Shown piece after piece: positions 1-8,913 of a DNA stretch of 64,000 bases; the first letter of the stretch is position 1, and each line of letters begins with the position of its first letter. The stretch comes from Polynucleobacter necessarius (lineage in GTDB: Bacteria; Pseudomonadota; Gammaproteobacteria; Burkholderiales; Burkholderiaceae): assembly GCF_900096765.1 (NCBI RefSeq), contig NZ_LT615228.1, positions 68,669 through 132,668 of the forward strand, written 5' to 3'. The translations under genes and the position numbers were made by a program. The notes under the pieces were generated by a model. That model was not told where the DNA came from. It saw only the letters and a program-made list of their open reading frames with translations, and made no database searches.

Positions 1-814
1 ATGGCTTGCAGTGGAAACTGCTCATGAATTTTGGCAATGACTTCTCTTGAGGGGAGCACTTGGGTCATGCCCCAGCCATTGGAGCTACCTACGTCCATAA
101 ATTCAATGAAGCGCAAGATAATGCCGCTGCCTTTAAAGTGTTTGGCCATTGCAACAATCTCATGGTCGTTCGTTCCTTTTTTAACGACCATATTGACTTT
201 GATATTTTCAAAGCCGGCTTCTTGCGCTGCTGCAATACCATCTAAGACATCTGCGACCGGAAAATCGACATCATTCATCTTGCGAAAGATGGTGTCATCT
301 AATCCATCAAGACTCACAGTCAGCCTCTGAAGGCCGGCGGCTTTTAGTGCCGCAGCCTTCTTGCGCAAGATGCTGCCATTAGTTGTCAGGGTCAAATCTA
401 AGGCATTGCCTGCAGGAGTACGAATTGCGGCAAGCATCTCAATTAAGATCTCCAAATTTTTTCGCAACAATGGCTCGCCACCAGTCAGGCGAATTTTTTC
501 AACACCCAAAGTCGAGAAGATGGAAGTTAAGCGGGTAATTTCTTCGAAGCTCAATAATTCTTGGTGAGCGAGGTATGGATAGTGTTGATCAAAAACTTCT
601 TTGGGCATGCAGTAGGTGCAGCGAAAGTTGCAACGATCAGTTACAGAAATCCTGAGGTCGCGCAAAGTTCTTCCGCGTGCATCTTGAGTGCGATCATGGG
701 GGGCAAGCAATTGCTCGCCAATAGATGGACTCCGGCCTTTGCCTTCATCAACGCGGATTGGAATGACTTTGGATATTGGACTTTGGATATTGCGGGGATT
801 GCTTTTTCAACCAT
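1..814 (-). pseudogene. moaA: MoaA, GTP 3',8-cyclase, frameshifted near the N-terminus (3' end off the window)
   Basis: This is the radical-SAM enzyme of the first step of molybdenum cofactor synthesis (GTP to 3',8-cyclo-GTP). The body of the protein, read on the minus strand from about position 745 leftward, has the cluster motif [18 protein letters not shown] and SLDGL, and continues off the left edge. That frame has no ATG and meets a stop upstream. The natural start (ATG at 814, [12 protein letters not shown]...) lies in another frame, and the two are separated by an exact 14-bp tandem duplication at 765-792. Removing one copy joins them perfectly (...[15 protein letters not shown]...). 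So I see an intact core with a frame-breaking duplication after codon 12. Internal re-initiation at a TTG is possible, but most likely the gene is inactive. It lies directly downstream of rne. Confidence 0.85.
765..792. repeat. 14-bp exact tandem duplication inside moaA
   Basis: The unit GACTTTGGATATTG occurs at 765-778 and again at 779-792 with no mismatch. The second copy shifts the moaA reading frame by +2. Fourteen bases is too long for an ordinary homopolymer read error and fits slippage during replication. Confidence 0.9.
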
Positions 815-850
815 ATGACAATTATGGCCGTGAAACGGGGTTTCTGCCGA

Positions 851-883
851 ACCGCCCAATATCCTTTTGGGATAGAAGGCGGT
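851..883. other. Hairpin between rne and moaA
   Basis: A symmetrical inverted repeat lies between rne and moaA: ACCGCC / GGCGGT outer stem, a 3x3 internal loop, then TATCC / GGATA closing a five-base loop. No T-run follows on the minus strand, so it does not look like an intrinsic terminator. It may be an intercistronic stability or processing hairpin downstream of rne. Confidence 0.45.
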
Positions 884-904
884 CTGGAGAAAAAGCTGCG
901 AGGC

Positions 905-3544
905 TTAAACCGTTTTTTCTTGGCCGCCGGTTTCTACTAAAACCATTGGGCCCTCAGGCAGGGTTGCTGCCGGCTTAGGTACTCTACCTAAGTTCAAGGT
1001 AACTGGCTCAGCCTGAATTTGATTTTGTGCTTCTGCGTGCTTGGATGCATCGGTAGCTACCCAGATCATACCTGCTGACTGCACAACTTGATGCAAAGGT
1101 GTTTCTTCAAGCGCCTGGAAGGCAACTTTAGGAAGCTCTGGGGCAGGCTTAGTAATCACTTCAACTGTTGTCGCAGTAGCTACGACTGTTGTTACTGGCG
1201 CTGCTGCAGGAGTCACAGTTTGCGCAGGGCGATTCGATTGACGTGGTGGACGAGTAGACCTTTCACTGCGCTCTGGTTTTTGTGCTTGAGGTTTTGCATT
1301 GCCAAAACTATTCACAATATTTTGAATCGGCATCGTTGCAGATGCACCAGCCATACCAACTGGCGGGCCTGAGAACTGGCTTGTTGCTGAAGCGCTTGAA
1401 GCAACTGCAGTTGTATCACCATTTTCAGTACGCTCACCACGCTCTCGTTGACCGCGGCCACGACTTCGGCGATTACGGTTGCGACCGCGACGCTCTTCGC
1501 CATCCGCGCTGGTAGTTGCTTCTTCGCCTGGAGTAGCTTCAGTGGCTGGCGTGACGGCAGCTGGATTAGCTTGACGCTCAGGTTTTGGACCGTTCTGGTT
1601 GTTTTGATTGCGGTTGCCGTTACGGTTGTTGTTATTACGGTTATTGCCGCTGCGGTTATTGCTCTCAGTTGGAGCACCTTCGGTTGCATTGGCTGCTGGG
1701 CGCTCAGCACGATCACCATTGCGCTCGCCACGACGATTACGGCCACGGTTGCGATCGCCGCCATTACCATTACGACCTTGATTGCGGCCACGGTGATTGC
1801 TTGGCGCTGGTTTCTCTTCAACTGCTGGAGTAGAGGAGAAGAGTTTTTTGATAAAGCCAAAGAAGCCGCCAGAGCTTTCAGTGGTTCCCTTCTCGGTACG
1901 CGCAGGACGTGGCTGGCTCATTGGTGCAGGTTGAGTAGGGGTGATTCCCTTAACAGCAGCTTCAGGACGTGCTTTGAAATCGGCATCCTTTTTGCTTACT
2001 GTAGTGTCTGTCTCGAGCTCACGTGCAGCCTCTTCCGCCATTACGTAACTTGCTTTCTGATCATCAAGACGTGGGTCGTCATGACGCAAACGCTCTAACT
2101 TGTAATGGGGTGTTTCCAGGTGCTTATTTGGAACCATCAAGACATTTACTTTGAAGCGTGTTTCGATCTTGATTACCTCAGCACGTTTTTCATTTAAGAG
2201 GAAAGCAGCCACTTCAACTGGAACCTGAGTATGAATCGCAGCAGTATCCTCTTTCATTGCCTCTTCTTGAATGATACGAAGAACTTGCAATGCAGACGAT
2301 TCAGTATCGCGAATGTGGCCGGTTCCATTACAACGTGGGCAGGTTACGTGGCTACCTTCGGATAGTGCAGGACGCAAACGCTGGCGTGACATTTCCATCA
2401 AGCCAAATTTGGAGATCTTACCCATCTGAACCCGAGCGCGGTCATGACGCAAAGCATCGCGTAAGCGATTTTCTACATCCTTCTGTGCTTTGCTCGATTC
2501 CATATCAATGAAGTCGATCACGATCAGGCCGCCCAAGTCGCGTAAACGCGCTTGACGCGCGATTTCATCGGCAGCTTCTAAGTTAGTGCGTGTAGCAGTT
2601 TCTTCAATATCAGAGCCACGGGTAGCACGTGCTGAGTTGACGTCAACCGAAACCAAAGCTTCGGTGTGGTCAATTACGATAGCGCCGCCGGATGGCAATG
2701 GCACAGTACGTGAATAGGCCGTTTCAATTTGATGCTCAATTTGAAAACGAGAGAACAAAGGCACATCATCTTGATAGCGTTTTACTCGTGGCAAATTGTC
2801 AGGCATCACCACGGACATAAAAGCGGCAGCTTGTTCGTAGATATCATCGGTATCGATGAGGATCTCACCAATATCAGGCTGGAAGTAATCGCGGATTGCG
2901 CGGATCACTAAGCTTGATTCGAGGTAAATCAATAATGGTGCTGAATTGCCTTTGGCGGCTTCATCAATTGCTTTCCATAATTGCAGGAGGTAACTTAAGT
3001 CCCATTGCAATTCGGTAGCATCACGGCCAATACCAGCGGTACGAGCAATGATGCTCATGCCATCAGGTACTTCTAATTGAGACATGGCTTCACGCAATTC
3101 TTGGCGATCTTCGCCTTCGATCCGGCGAGAAACACCACCACCACGGGGATTATTTGGCATCAATACCAAATAGCGACCTGCCAGAGAGATAAAAGAGGTG
3201 AGGGCGGCGCCCTTTTGGCCGCGCTCTTCTTTTTCTACCTGAACAATGATTTCTTGACCTTCGCGCAGGGCATCCTTAATGGAGGCATTGCGAACGTCGG
3301 TGCCTTCTTTGAAATATGCTCTAGCAACTTCTTTAAATGGGAGGAAGCCATGACGCTCTTCTCCGTAGTTAACAAAGCAGGCCTCTAATGAGGGTTCAAT
3401 GCGGGTAATAACACCTTTGTAGATATTGCCTTTGCGTTGATCACGGCCGGCAGCTTCGATATCGATATCAATAAGTTTTTGACCATCAACGATGGCAACT
3501 CGCAACTCTTCCTGTTGAGTTGCATTAAACAACATGCGTTTCAT
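905..3544 (-). CDS. rne: Ribonuclease E
   Basis: Essential endoribonuclease of mRNA decay and rRNA/tRNA maturation, 879 residues. The N-terminal catalytic half has the S1 RNA-binding domain (about 35-120), the DNase I-like core with the metal-binding aspartates in VDVNSARAT and VIDFIDMES (about residues 300 and 345), and the zinc-link CPRCNGTGH near 405. Around residue 560 is an amphipathic stretch (GGFFGFIKKLFSS) that resembles the membrane-targeting helix. The C-terminal third is a disordered, very Asn/Arg/Gly-rich RNA-binding scaffold with runs such as NNRNNNNRNGNRNQNN, expected to anchor degradosome partners. The start is ATG at 3544 with AGGAG upstream. It is divergent from rluC. Confidence 0.96.
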   Translation of the reverse strand: MKRMLFNATQQEELRVAIVDGQKLIDIDIEAAGRDQRKGNIYKGVITRIEPSLEACFVNYGEERHGFLPFKEVARAYFKEGTDVRNASIKDALREGQEIIVQVEKEERGQKGAALTSFISLAGRYLVLMPNNPRGGGVSRRIEGEDRQELREAMSQLEVPDGMSIIARTAGIGRDATELQWDLSYLLQLWKAIDEAAKGNSAPLLIYLESSLVIRAIRDYFQPDIGEILIDTDDIYEQAAAFMSVVMPDNLPRVKRYQDDVPLFSRFQIEHQIETAYSRTVPLPSGGAIVIDHTEALVSVDVNSARATRGSDIEETATRTNLEAADEIARQARLRDLGGLIVIDFIDMESSKAQKDVENRLRDALRHDRARVQMGKISKFGLMEMSRQRLRPALSEGSHVTCPRCNGTGHIRDTESSALQVLRIIQEEAMKEDTAAIHTQVPVEVAAFLLNEKRAEVIKIETRFKVNVLMVPNKHLETPHYKLERLRHDDPRLDDQKASYVMAEEAARELETDTTVSKKDADFKARPEAAVKGITPTQPAPMSQPRPARTEKGTTESSGGFFGFIKKLFSSTPAVEEKPAPSNHRGRNQGRNGNGGDRNRGRNRRGERNGDRAERPAANATEGAPTESNNRSGNNRNNNNRNGNRNQNNQNGPKPERQANPAAVTPATEATPGEEATTSADGEERRGRNRNRRSRGRGQRERGERTENGDTTAVASSASATSQFSGPPVGMAGASATMPIQNIVNSFGNAKPQAQKPERSERSTRPPRQSNRPAQTVTPAAAPVTTVVATATTVEVITKPAPELPKVAFQALEETPLHQVVQSAGMIWVATDASKHAEAQNQIQAEPVTLNLGRVPKPAATLPEGPMVLVETGGQEKTV

Positions 3545-3873
3545 AACACTCTCCTATGGGGGAGGATGTCGTTGCGCGCTGCGTTAGTGAGTCAGTTTGA
3601 TGCCACCAAGGACGGTACCTGGGCGGTTTATGGGTGTGGATCATGCAAATCTAGGCACTTTTTGCCTAGTTCACCAACTTAACGTTTGGTTAATTCGGTG
3701 CCACACTTGGCGATCGCCGCAGAGACCTCCTTTTGGTCATCAATGGCCTGATCTCAGGCTGGGTCCGGCCAATAAATCGGCTAGATCGTTGATTGTACGG
3801 CACAAGTTGAATGACAATGGGGTATTGTTGAGTCCCTTGTCGTCCTAAACCAGGGCGATAAGGGAGATAAATC
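3545..3873. other. Divergent rne / rluC intergenic region (329 bp)
   Basis: No convincing gene lies here. The minus-strand side is the expected long 5' leader of rne, which in other proteobacteria mediates feedback by RNase E. The plus-strand side must carry the rluC promoter. A perfect 10-bp palindrome GGCGATCGCC lies near 3710. I cannot assign -35/-10 boxes with confidence. Confidence 0.5.
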
Positions 3874-4899
3874 ATGAAATCTGATCCAGTATCCAAGCCC
3901 AAAGAAGCCGAAACGCGCTCTCGTCCCCCAGCCGCCGTCCACTTGCAGACTATTGGGCCGGAAGAGGCTGGACAGCGTTTGGATAACTATTTGCTGCGCT
4001 GGGCCAAGGGTGTGCCCAAAAGTCATGTTTACCGCATTATTCGCTCGGGTGAGGTTCGGGTAAATAAGAAGCGGGCAGAGCCAACTACCCGTCTGATTGA
4101 GGGTGACGTTGTTCGCGTTCCACCTGTTCGCATCGCAGAACCTGCTCAAATGGCGGCCGTTAACACGGCTCAAACTAAATCTCGTGCCAGGGGCTACTCC
4201 GACAAGATGCCGATTCTGTTTGAGGATGAGGCTTTATTAATTGTGGATAAGCCAGCTGGTTTGGCGGTTCATGGGGGCTCAGGAATTGCCTTAGGTGTAA
4301 TCGAGACTTTGCGCATTACTCGTCCAGAACTCAAATTCTTGGAACTAGTGCATCGACTTGACCGAGATACTTCGGGAGTATTGCTGTTGGCGAAAAAGCG
4401 TAGTGCCTTAGTGGAGTTACATCGTCAGATTCGAGAGGGCCAAACAGATAAGCGTTACTACTTATTGGCTTACGGCGAAATTAAGCAAGGCGCCCAAGTG
4501 ATGCAGCTTAAATATCCTTTGCATAAATATTTGCTGGCTAATGGCGAACGCCGTGTGCGAGTCGATCCCGAAGGTTTGCCAAGTCATACCGCTTTGCGAG
4601 TAACAAAGACTATGCAACGCGAGGATGTTGCTATTACCCTGGCTGAAGCTCAGCTAAAGACTGGGCGCACCCACCAAATTCGAGTTCATCTGCAAAAATT
4701 AGGCCACGCCATTTTGGGTGATGGTAAGTATGGATTTGAAGATCTCGACAAATTAGTTAAATCCAAGAGGCTGTATTTACATGCGCACTTAGCAGGATTT
4801 ACCCATCCCCGAACTGGTGAAAAGTTGCGGATTGAATCGCCACTGCCGCCAGAGTTTGTGCTGATGATGAAAAACTTTGAATCTACCGAAGCTCAATGA
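3874..4899 (+). CDS. rluC: 23S rRNA pseudouridine synthase RluC/RluD type
   Basis: Pseudouridine synthase of the RsuA/RluA family, 341 residues. An N-terminal S4-like RNA-binding domain (about 30-85, GQRLDNYLLRW...VRVNKKRAEP) precedes the catalytic domain. The catalytic aspartate lies in the HRLDRDTSGVLLLA motif (about residue 165), and the C-terminal TGRTHQIRVHL motif is typical of the family. The start at ATG 3874 follows a GGGAG ribosome site. It overlaps the following phosphatase gene by four bases (ATGA), so the two are probably translationally coupled. The rne / rluC divergent pair is conserved in proteobacteria. The family is certain; RluC rather than RluD rests mainly on that context. 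Confidence 0.9.
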   Translation: MKSDPVSKPKEAETRSRPPAAVHLQTIGPEEAGQRLDNYLLRWAKGVPKSHVYRIIRSGEVRVNKKRAEPTTRLIEGDVVRVPPVRIAEPAQMAAVNTAQTKSRARGYSDKMPILFEDEALLIVDKPAGLAVHGGSGIALGVIETLRITRPELKFLELVHRLDRDTSGVLLLAKKRSALVELHRQIREGQTDKRYYLLAYGEIKQGAQVMQLKYPLHKYLLANGERRVRVDPEGLPSHTALRVTKTMQREDVAITLAEAQLKTGRTHQIRVHLQKLGHAILGDGKYGFEDLDKLVKSKRLYLHAHLAGFTHPRTGEKLRIESPLPPEFVLMMKNFESTEAQ

Positions 4900-5570
4900 A
4901 TAGAAAAAATAAATCAGATCGCCGTTACGACCTGATCGTCTGGGATTGGGATGGAACTATTATGGATTCCACCCCAACCATTGTTGATTGCATTCAGCAA
5001 GCTTGTCGCGATCTGGGTTTTAAAGAGCCTGATGACACCCTGGCGAGCTCTGTGATTGGTTTGGGCATTCAGGATTCATTGCGTCGAGCTGTGCCATGGA
5101 TTGAGCCCATCCATTTCCAAAAGTTGACCGATCGTTTTCGATATCACTATCTTGCCAAGGATCATGAGCTTGATTTATTTGTCGGCATCCGTGAGCTCTT
5201 AGAAAAATTACGTGCAGAACAATATTTATTAGGGGTTGCAACCGGAAAGTCGCGGGTGGGATTGAATCGCTCCTTAAATCATCACCAGATTGGGCATCTC
5301 TTTCATGAGACGAAAACTGCCGACGAATCGTTTTCAAAGCCTCATCCTGGAATGCTCTTAGAGCTCTCGGATGCGTTGCAAGTGCCGACTCGTCGAATGC
5401 TGATGATTGGCGATACCACTCATGATTTGGATATGGCATCCAATGCTGGGGTAGATGCTGTAGCCGTCACCTATGGTGCACATCCACCTGATACATTAAA
5501 GACTGCAAAGTCTTTGGCGCATGTCGATGATGTGGCACAGCTCTCTAAATGGCTGCATGAAAATTTGTAA
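4896..5570 (+). CDS. gph: HAD-superfamily hydrolase (phosphoglycolate phosphatase-like)
   Basis: A 224-residue haloacid-dehalogenase-type phosphatase. Motif I is DWDGTIMDST near residue 17 (nucleophile Asp plus general acid Asp), motif II is the Thr in VATGKSRVG, motif III is the Lys in SFSKPHPGM, and motif IV is IGDTTHDLDMA. The helical cap between motifs I and II is of subclass I, as in phosphoglycolate phosphatase, but the true substrate cannot be read from sequence. It starts inside the stop of rluC (ATGA overlap) and is followed 37 bp later by sppA, suggesting a three-gene operon. Confidence 0.85.
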   Translation: MNRKNKSDRRYDLIVWDWDGTIMDSTPTIVDCIQQACRDLGFKEPDDTLASSVIGLGIQDSLRRAVPWIEPIHFQKLTDRFRYHYLAKDHELDLFVGIRELLEKLRAEQYLLGVATGKSRVGLNRSLNHHQIGHLFHETKTADESFSKPHPGMLLELSDALQVPTRRMLMIGDTTHDLDMASNAGVDAVAVTYGAHPPDTLKTAKSLAHVDDVAQLSKWLHENL

Positions 5571-5607
5571 CGTGATTGGTAGTACTAGAGAATACTGAGG
5601 AATCTAG

Positions 5608-6555
5608 ATGGAAAATAATTCACCCCCAAATTGGGAAAGACAGGCACTTGAGCATCTACTCTTAGAGAATCTGAAAGAGACTCGCAAAGCACGGCGCTGG
5701 AGAGCGTTTTTTAGGGTACCGACTTTATTGCTTGTCATCGCGATTGCTCTGACAGTTTTTGATTTTCATCTTCCGGGTCGCGGCATGGGCGTGGAAAAAC
5801 ATACGGCGATGGTCACTTTGGAGGGTGAGATCTCTTCAAGCTCTCTGGCCAATGCCATGGACATCAACTCATCTTTACTGGCAGCGTTTGAGAATGAACA
5901 TAGTGCTGGCGTTGTTTTGCGGATCAACAGCCCAGGGGGCTCTCCGGTTCAAGCTGGCATGATTAATGATGAGATTCATCGTTTGCGCAAGCTGTACCCT
6001 AAAAAACCCTTCTATGTCGTGGTTGAAGATATTTGCGCTTCAGGTGGCTACTACGTTGCAGTGGCAGCCGATCAGATTTTGGTTGATAAAGCCAGCTTAG
6101 TTGGCTCAATTGGTGTGATCATGGAGGGCTTTGGTTTCACGGGCTTGATGGACAAATTGGGTGTGACACGTCGCATGATTACAGCTGGCTCCAACAAAGG
6201 TATGCTTGACCCGTTTAGCAAGGAAGAGCCTAAGCAAGTCGAAATGGTGAAAACCATGATCGATGAAATTCATCAGCAATTTATTGCTGTAGTAAAAGAG
6301 GGTCGAGGCTCACGCTTGAAAGATACCCCAGATCTTTTTTCAGGACGCATTTGGAATGGCGAGCAGGCAGTCAAGCTGGGTCTAGTAGATGGTTATGGCA
6401 CAGTCGATTCTGTTGCGCGCGATATCTTTAAGGCGCCAGATGTGCTGGACTACACCTTGAAAGAAAATTTTGCAGAGCGTGTGGCTAAACGTTTTGGCGC
6501 TGAGGCTGGTGCAGCAGCAGGCAAAGCTTTGGTGAAAGCACCTGATTTGAAGTAA
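5608..6555 (+). CDS. sppA: Signal peptide peptidase SppA, 36K type (S49 family)
   Basis: Membrane-anchored serine protease that degrades cleaved signal peptides at the periplasmic face. It is 315 residues, the short single-domain form. After a basic N-terminus, one membrane segment (about 38-52, TLLLVIAIALTVF) anchors it. The S49 domain has RINSPGGSPVQAG, the catalytic Ser in CASGGYYVA (about residue 150), and the likely catalytic Lys in GSNKGMLDPF (about 202). It is the last gene of the rluC-gph-sppA run. A hairpin followed by TTTT just after it probably ends the transcript. Confidence 0.92.
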   Translation: MENNSPPNWERQALEHLLLENLKETRKARRWRAFFRVPTLLLVIAIALTVFDFHLPGRGMGVEKHTAMVTLEGEISSSSLANAMDINSSLLAAFENEHSAGVVLRINSPGGSPVQAGMINDEIHRLRKLYPKKPFYVVVEDICASGGYYVAVAADQILVDKASLVGSIGVIMEGFGFTGLMDKLGVTRRMITAGSNKGMLDPFSKEEPKQVEMVKTMIDEIHQQFIAVVKEGRGSRLKDTPDLFSGRIWNGEQAVKLGLVDGYGTVDSVARDIFKAPDVLDYTLKENFAERVAKRFGAEAGAAAGKALVKAPDLK

Positions 6556-6583
6556 CAATCTCTACGCTTGAGATTTACTCAGC

Positions 6584-7354
6584 TTAGGCCAATAGTAGAA
6601 ATACTGTTGGCCTATTTTGTAATGAAGCACATGCTGCTTCATTGGGGTAGCGCTTGCGCCAATGTTCAATCGGCATTGTGGTAATCATTTCTGATGGCAG
6701 GCTTAAATCTACGCCAATACAGAGCAGGGTTTGTGGCGCTAAAGAGATCATGCATGCCGTCAGCATGGCTACATTGCGATAGGGTGTCTCGATCCAAATT
6801 TGAGTCTGTTGGAGTTTTCGAGATTCCACTTCAAGTTGTTTGAGCTTGGTACTACGCTCATGGGTGTCCTGCGGCAGGTAGCCCTGAAATGCAAAGCGCT
6901 GACCATTGAGACCGCTTGCCATGAGCCCCAAGAGAATTGAGCTTGGGCCAACCAATGGCTTTACTTGCGCACCCAGTTTGTGAGCCGCGAGCACTAACTC
7001 AGCACCCGGATCAGCCACGCCGGGAACGCCCGCTTCAGACATCAGACCCATGTCATGGCCGGCTAGCAATGGCTTGAGTAAATCAGCAGGTTTTACCGAG
7101 TCGCCATACTTAGCATTACGGGCTGCACCTCGCCATTCACTCATTTGCATTTCTTGAATGGTGCATGTTAGAGGTAAAACACTATCAATTGCTTTTAAAA
7201 AAGCGCGCGCTGTCTTGGCATCCTCAACAATCCAATGCTTGAGTTTTGCAGTGCAGTTAATAGTTTCACTAGGGAGTACCCAAGGCAGTTGTTCTGCACG
7301 TGCGTCATCACCTAATGTATTGGGGGCTAAATAGAGTGTGCCAAGTTTTGCCAT
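6584..7354 (-). CDS. SAM-dependent methyltransferase, RsmI-like tetrapyrrole-methylase fold
   Basis: A 256-residue protein of the tetrapyrrole methylase superfamily, related to the 16S rRNA ribose methyltransferase RsmI. Supporting motifs are GTLYLAPNTLGD at the start, GHDMGLMSEAGVPGVADPG (about 110-128, the SAM-loop motif) and LVGPSSILLGLMASGLNGQ. Betaproteobacteria usually carry this paralog in addition to a true rsmI, so the substrate is uncertain. It is transcribed with maf, which ends only three bases upstream. Its last codons overlap the terminator hairpin of the convergent sppA. Confidence 0.85.
   Translation of the reverse strand: MAKLGTLYLAPNTLGDDARAEQLPWVLPSETINCTAKLKHWIVEDAKTARAFLKAIDSVLPLTCTIQEMQMSEWRGAARNAKYGDSVKPADLLKPLLAGHDMGLMSEAGVPGVADPGAELVLAAHKLGAQVKPLVGPSSILLGLMASGLNGQRFAFQGYLPQDTHERSTKLKQLEVESRKLQQTQIWIETPYRNVAMLTACMISLAPQTLLCIGVDLSLPSEMITTMPIEHWRKRYPNEAACASLQNRPTVFLLLA
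6585..6618 (+). terminator. Terminator after sppA, overlapping the 3' end of the convergent methylase
   Basis: Eight-base stem TAGGCCAA (6585-6592) / TTGGCCTA (6607-6614) followed by TTTT. It sits 30 bp after the sppA stop and doubles as the last coding codons of the gene on the opposite strand. Confidence 0.55.
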
Positions 7355-7357
7355 GAA

Positions 7358-7978
7358 TTATTTCTTCTGTGGAATTGCAAATCCTGCATCACGCAATAAA
7401 CCTGTCAATGCAATGAGTGGTAGGCCAATGAGTGCGGTTGGGTCATCGCTTTGGATGGACTCTAGTAGGCTGATGCCCAGGCCTTCAGACTTGGCGCTGC
7501 CTGCGCAATCGTATGGCTCCTCAGCGTGCAAATAGTTTTCTAATACTTCATCGGAAAGTTTGCGAAAGCTCACTTCGGTTGGCACGCTAATTGTTGTGAA
7601 CGTGTCCTCTTTCATGAGGCAAAGTGCAGTATGAAAAGTGACGGTTTGGCCACGCATGAGTTGGAGTTGTGCCAACGCTCTCTCAAAGTTCCCAGGCTTT
7701 CCAATGGCAGCGCCACAAAGGTCAGCTACTTGATCAGAACCAATGACCCAGGCATTGGGATATTGTTTTGCCACTGCAGCCGCTTTTGCTTGAGCAAGTC
7801 GAAGCGTCAAATCCAGAGAGCTCTCTCCTGTTTGTGGCGTCTCATCTACCTGAGGAGAAACGACTTCAAATGGAATACGCAAGCGCTCCAACAGTTCGCG
7901 ACGATAGACTGAGGTCGACCCTAGAATGAGCGGAGGATTCGAGAATGTTTGTATTGACGCTTTATTAGAAATACTCAT
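7358..7978 (-). CDS. maf: Maf-like nucleotide pyrophosphatase (YceF type)
   Basis: A 206-residue house-cleaning NTP pyrophosphatase that hydrolyses modified nucleotides. The family signature LGSTSVYRRELLERL (about 19-33), VDETP (44-48) and the catalytic Asp in VIGSDQVAD (about 76-84) are present. Maf proteins of the YceF group act on 7-methyl-GTP; assignment to that group is inferred from the location next to yceD and rpmF. It is divergent from yceD and transcribed into the RsmI-like gene. Confidence 0.88.
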   Translation of the reverse strand: MSISNKASIQTFSNPPLILGSTSVYRRELLERLRIPFEVVSPQVDETPQTGESSLDLTLRLAQAKAAAVAKQYPNAWVIGSDQVADLCGAAIGKPGNFERALAQLQLMRGQTVTFHTALCLMKEDTFTTISVPTEVSFRKLSDEVLENYLHAEEPYDCAGSAKSEGLGISLLESIQSDDPTALIGLPLIALTGLLRDAGFAIPQKK

Positions 7979-8019
7979 TGCTGCTAACTTTCGAAGATGT
8001 CTTGATTTAGACTAATGTT

Positions 8020-8597
8020 ATGAATCGTAATCAAGTTTTACCTCAAGTTCAGTTATCTTCAGAACCCAGTGCGCTCAGGCGGGTCGATTTTTGTGCTCCA
8101 CAATCCTATCAGGGTGCTGGTTTTTTAAACGTTTCAGACCTGCCCAGGGTGACGGAAGAGGCATCAAGCGTGGTCGCCGGAGATGGTTTTCATTGGGAGG
8201 TCAAGACCCATTTTGAGGAGTCTTTAGGTAGTGATTCCCATCAAATCCTGAATTTAGGACTAAAAAAGGGCGAATTCACCTCATTTGCCAGCGCTGTTTG
8301 CAAGATTGTGCAGTCGATCTCCAGGAAAACCGACGTTTTGTCCTGGTGGCCACCCAAGAGGAGGCTGATGCTTATCCTTTGGAGGATGAAGAGCAAGAGC
8401 CTCTGGTTGCTAGTCAGCAATTTAACTTGTTAGAAACCATTGAGGATGAGGTTTTGCTGTCATTACCCTTGATTCCAAAGCATCCTGAGGGATTCTGTGA
8501 GACTCATGCCTCCATTTTTGGGGATGAGGAGTCTGGTGGTGAGCTTGGGGAGCGTGAAAACCCCTTTAACATATTGAAAAATATGAAGAAAAACTAA
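8020..8597 (+). pseudogene. yceD: YceD / DUF177 family protein, frameshifted
   Basis: The DUF177 (YceD) protein is co-transcribed with rpmF in many bacteria and implicated in 23S rRNA metabolism. The N-terminal part (MNRNQVLPQVQLSS... to ...LKKGEF) reads in one frame up to about 8276, and the rest (LICQRCLQDCAVDLQENRRF ... ending NILKNMKKN at 8597) reads in another. The family motif expected here is GEF.LICQRC, with paired cysteines (CQRC). A single missing base around 8275-8280 separates the halves. No long homopolymer is present at the lesion. Either a recent pseudogene or a sequence error; both halves remain well conserved, so the change is young. Confidence 0.8.
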
Positions 8598-8650
8598 CAA
8601 TTCAGGCTTTTTGGGGTCTATTGTTTTAGGAGAGCTTGGCAAATAAATCA

Positions 8651-8679
8651 AGCATTTAGACGCTTTTCCATGCTAGAAT
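8651..8679 (+). promoter_or_regulatory. Possible extended -10 promoter for rpmF-plsX-fab
   Basis: TGCTAGAAT (8671-8679) is a good extended -10 element 33 bp before the rpmF start. The -35 region is weak (AGCATT at 8651-8656, 17 bp spacing). The same TGCTAGAAT string is found upstream of rpsF at 30056-30064. Confidence 0.4.
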
Positions 8680-8711
8680 ATCGCCTTGCTCTTAGAGTTC
8701 ATTATGTCATT

Positions 8712-8891
8712 ATGGCCGTTCAACAAAACAAAAAATCACCTTCCAAACGTGGCATGCATCGTGCGCACGACTTTTTGACCGCACCTGCTACGGCTGTTGA
8801 AGCCACAACTGGTGAGGCTCATTTGCGCCACCACATTTCACCTAACGGCTACTATCGTGGCCGTAAAGTTGTTAAAACCAAAAACGACTAA
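8712..8891 (+). CDS. rpmF: 50S ribosomal protein L32
   Basis: A 59-residue basic protein with the L32 signature [20 protein letters not shown] at the start and [15 protein letters not shown] near the end. It lacks the zinc-binding cysteines of the C+ form, as is usual in proteobacteria. A short ORF reading from further upstream is in the same frame, but ATG 8712 gives the conserved start. It lies between yceD and plsX, the standard arrangement, and is followed by a terminator hairpin. Confidence 0.96.
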   Translation: MAVQQNKKSPSKRGMHRAHDFLTAPATAVEATTGEAHLRHHISPNGYYRGRKVVKTKND

Positions 8892-8913
8892 TTTTTTAGT
8901 CCAATCAGATAGA

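Noticed and set aside
1448..2098. A 216-codon open frame on the plus strand inside rne
   Set aside because: It mirrors the repetitive Asn/Arg-rich coding region of rne on the opposite strand; no ribosome site or family match. It is a composition artefact, as is the 182-codon minus-strand frame at 1312-1860.
5020..5439. A 139-codon minus-strand frame inside the HAD phosphatase gene
   Set aside because: Shadow of the real gene; no start context or homology pattern.
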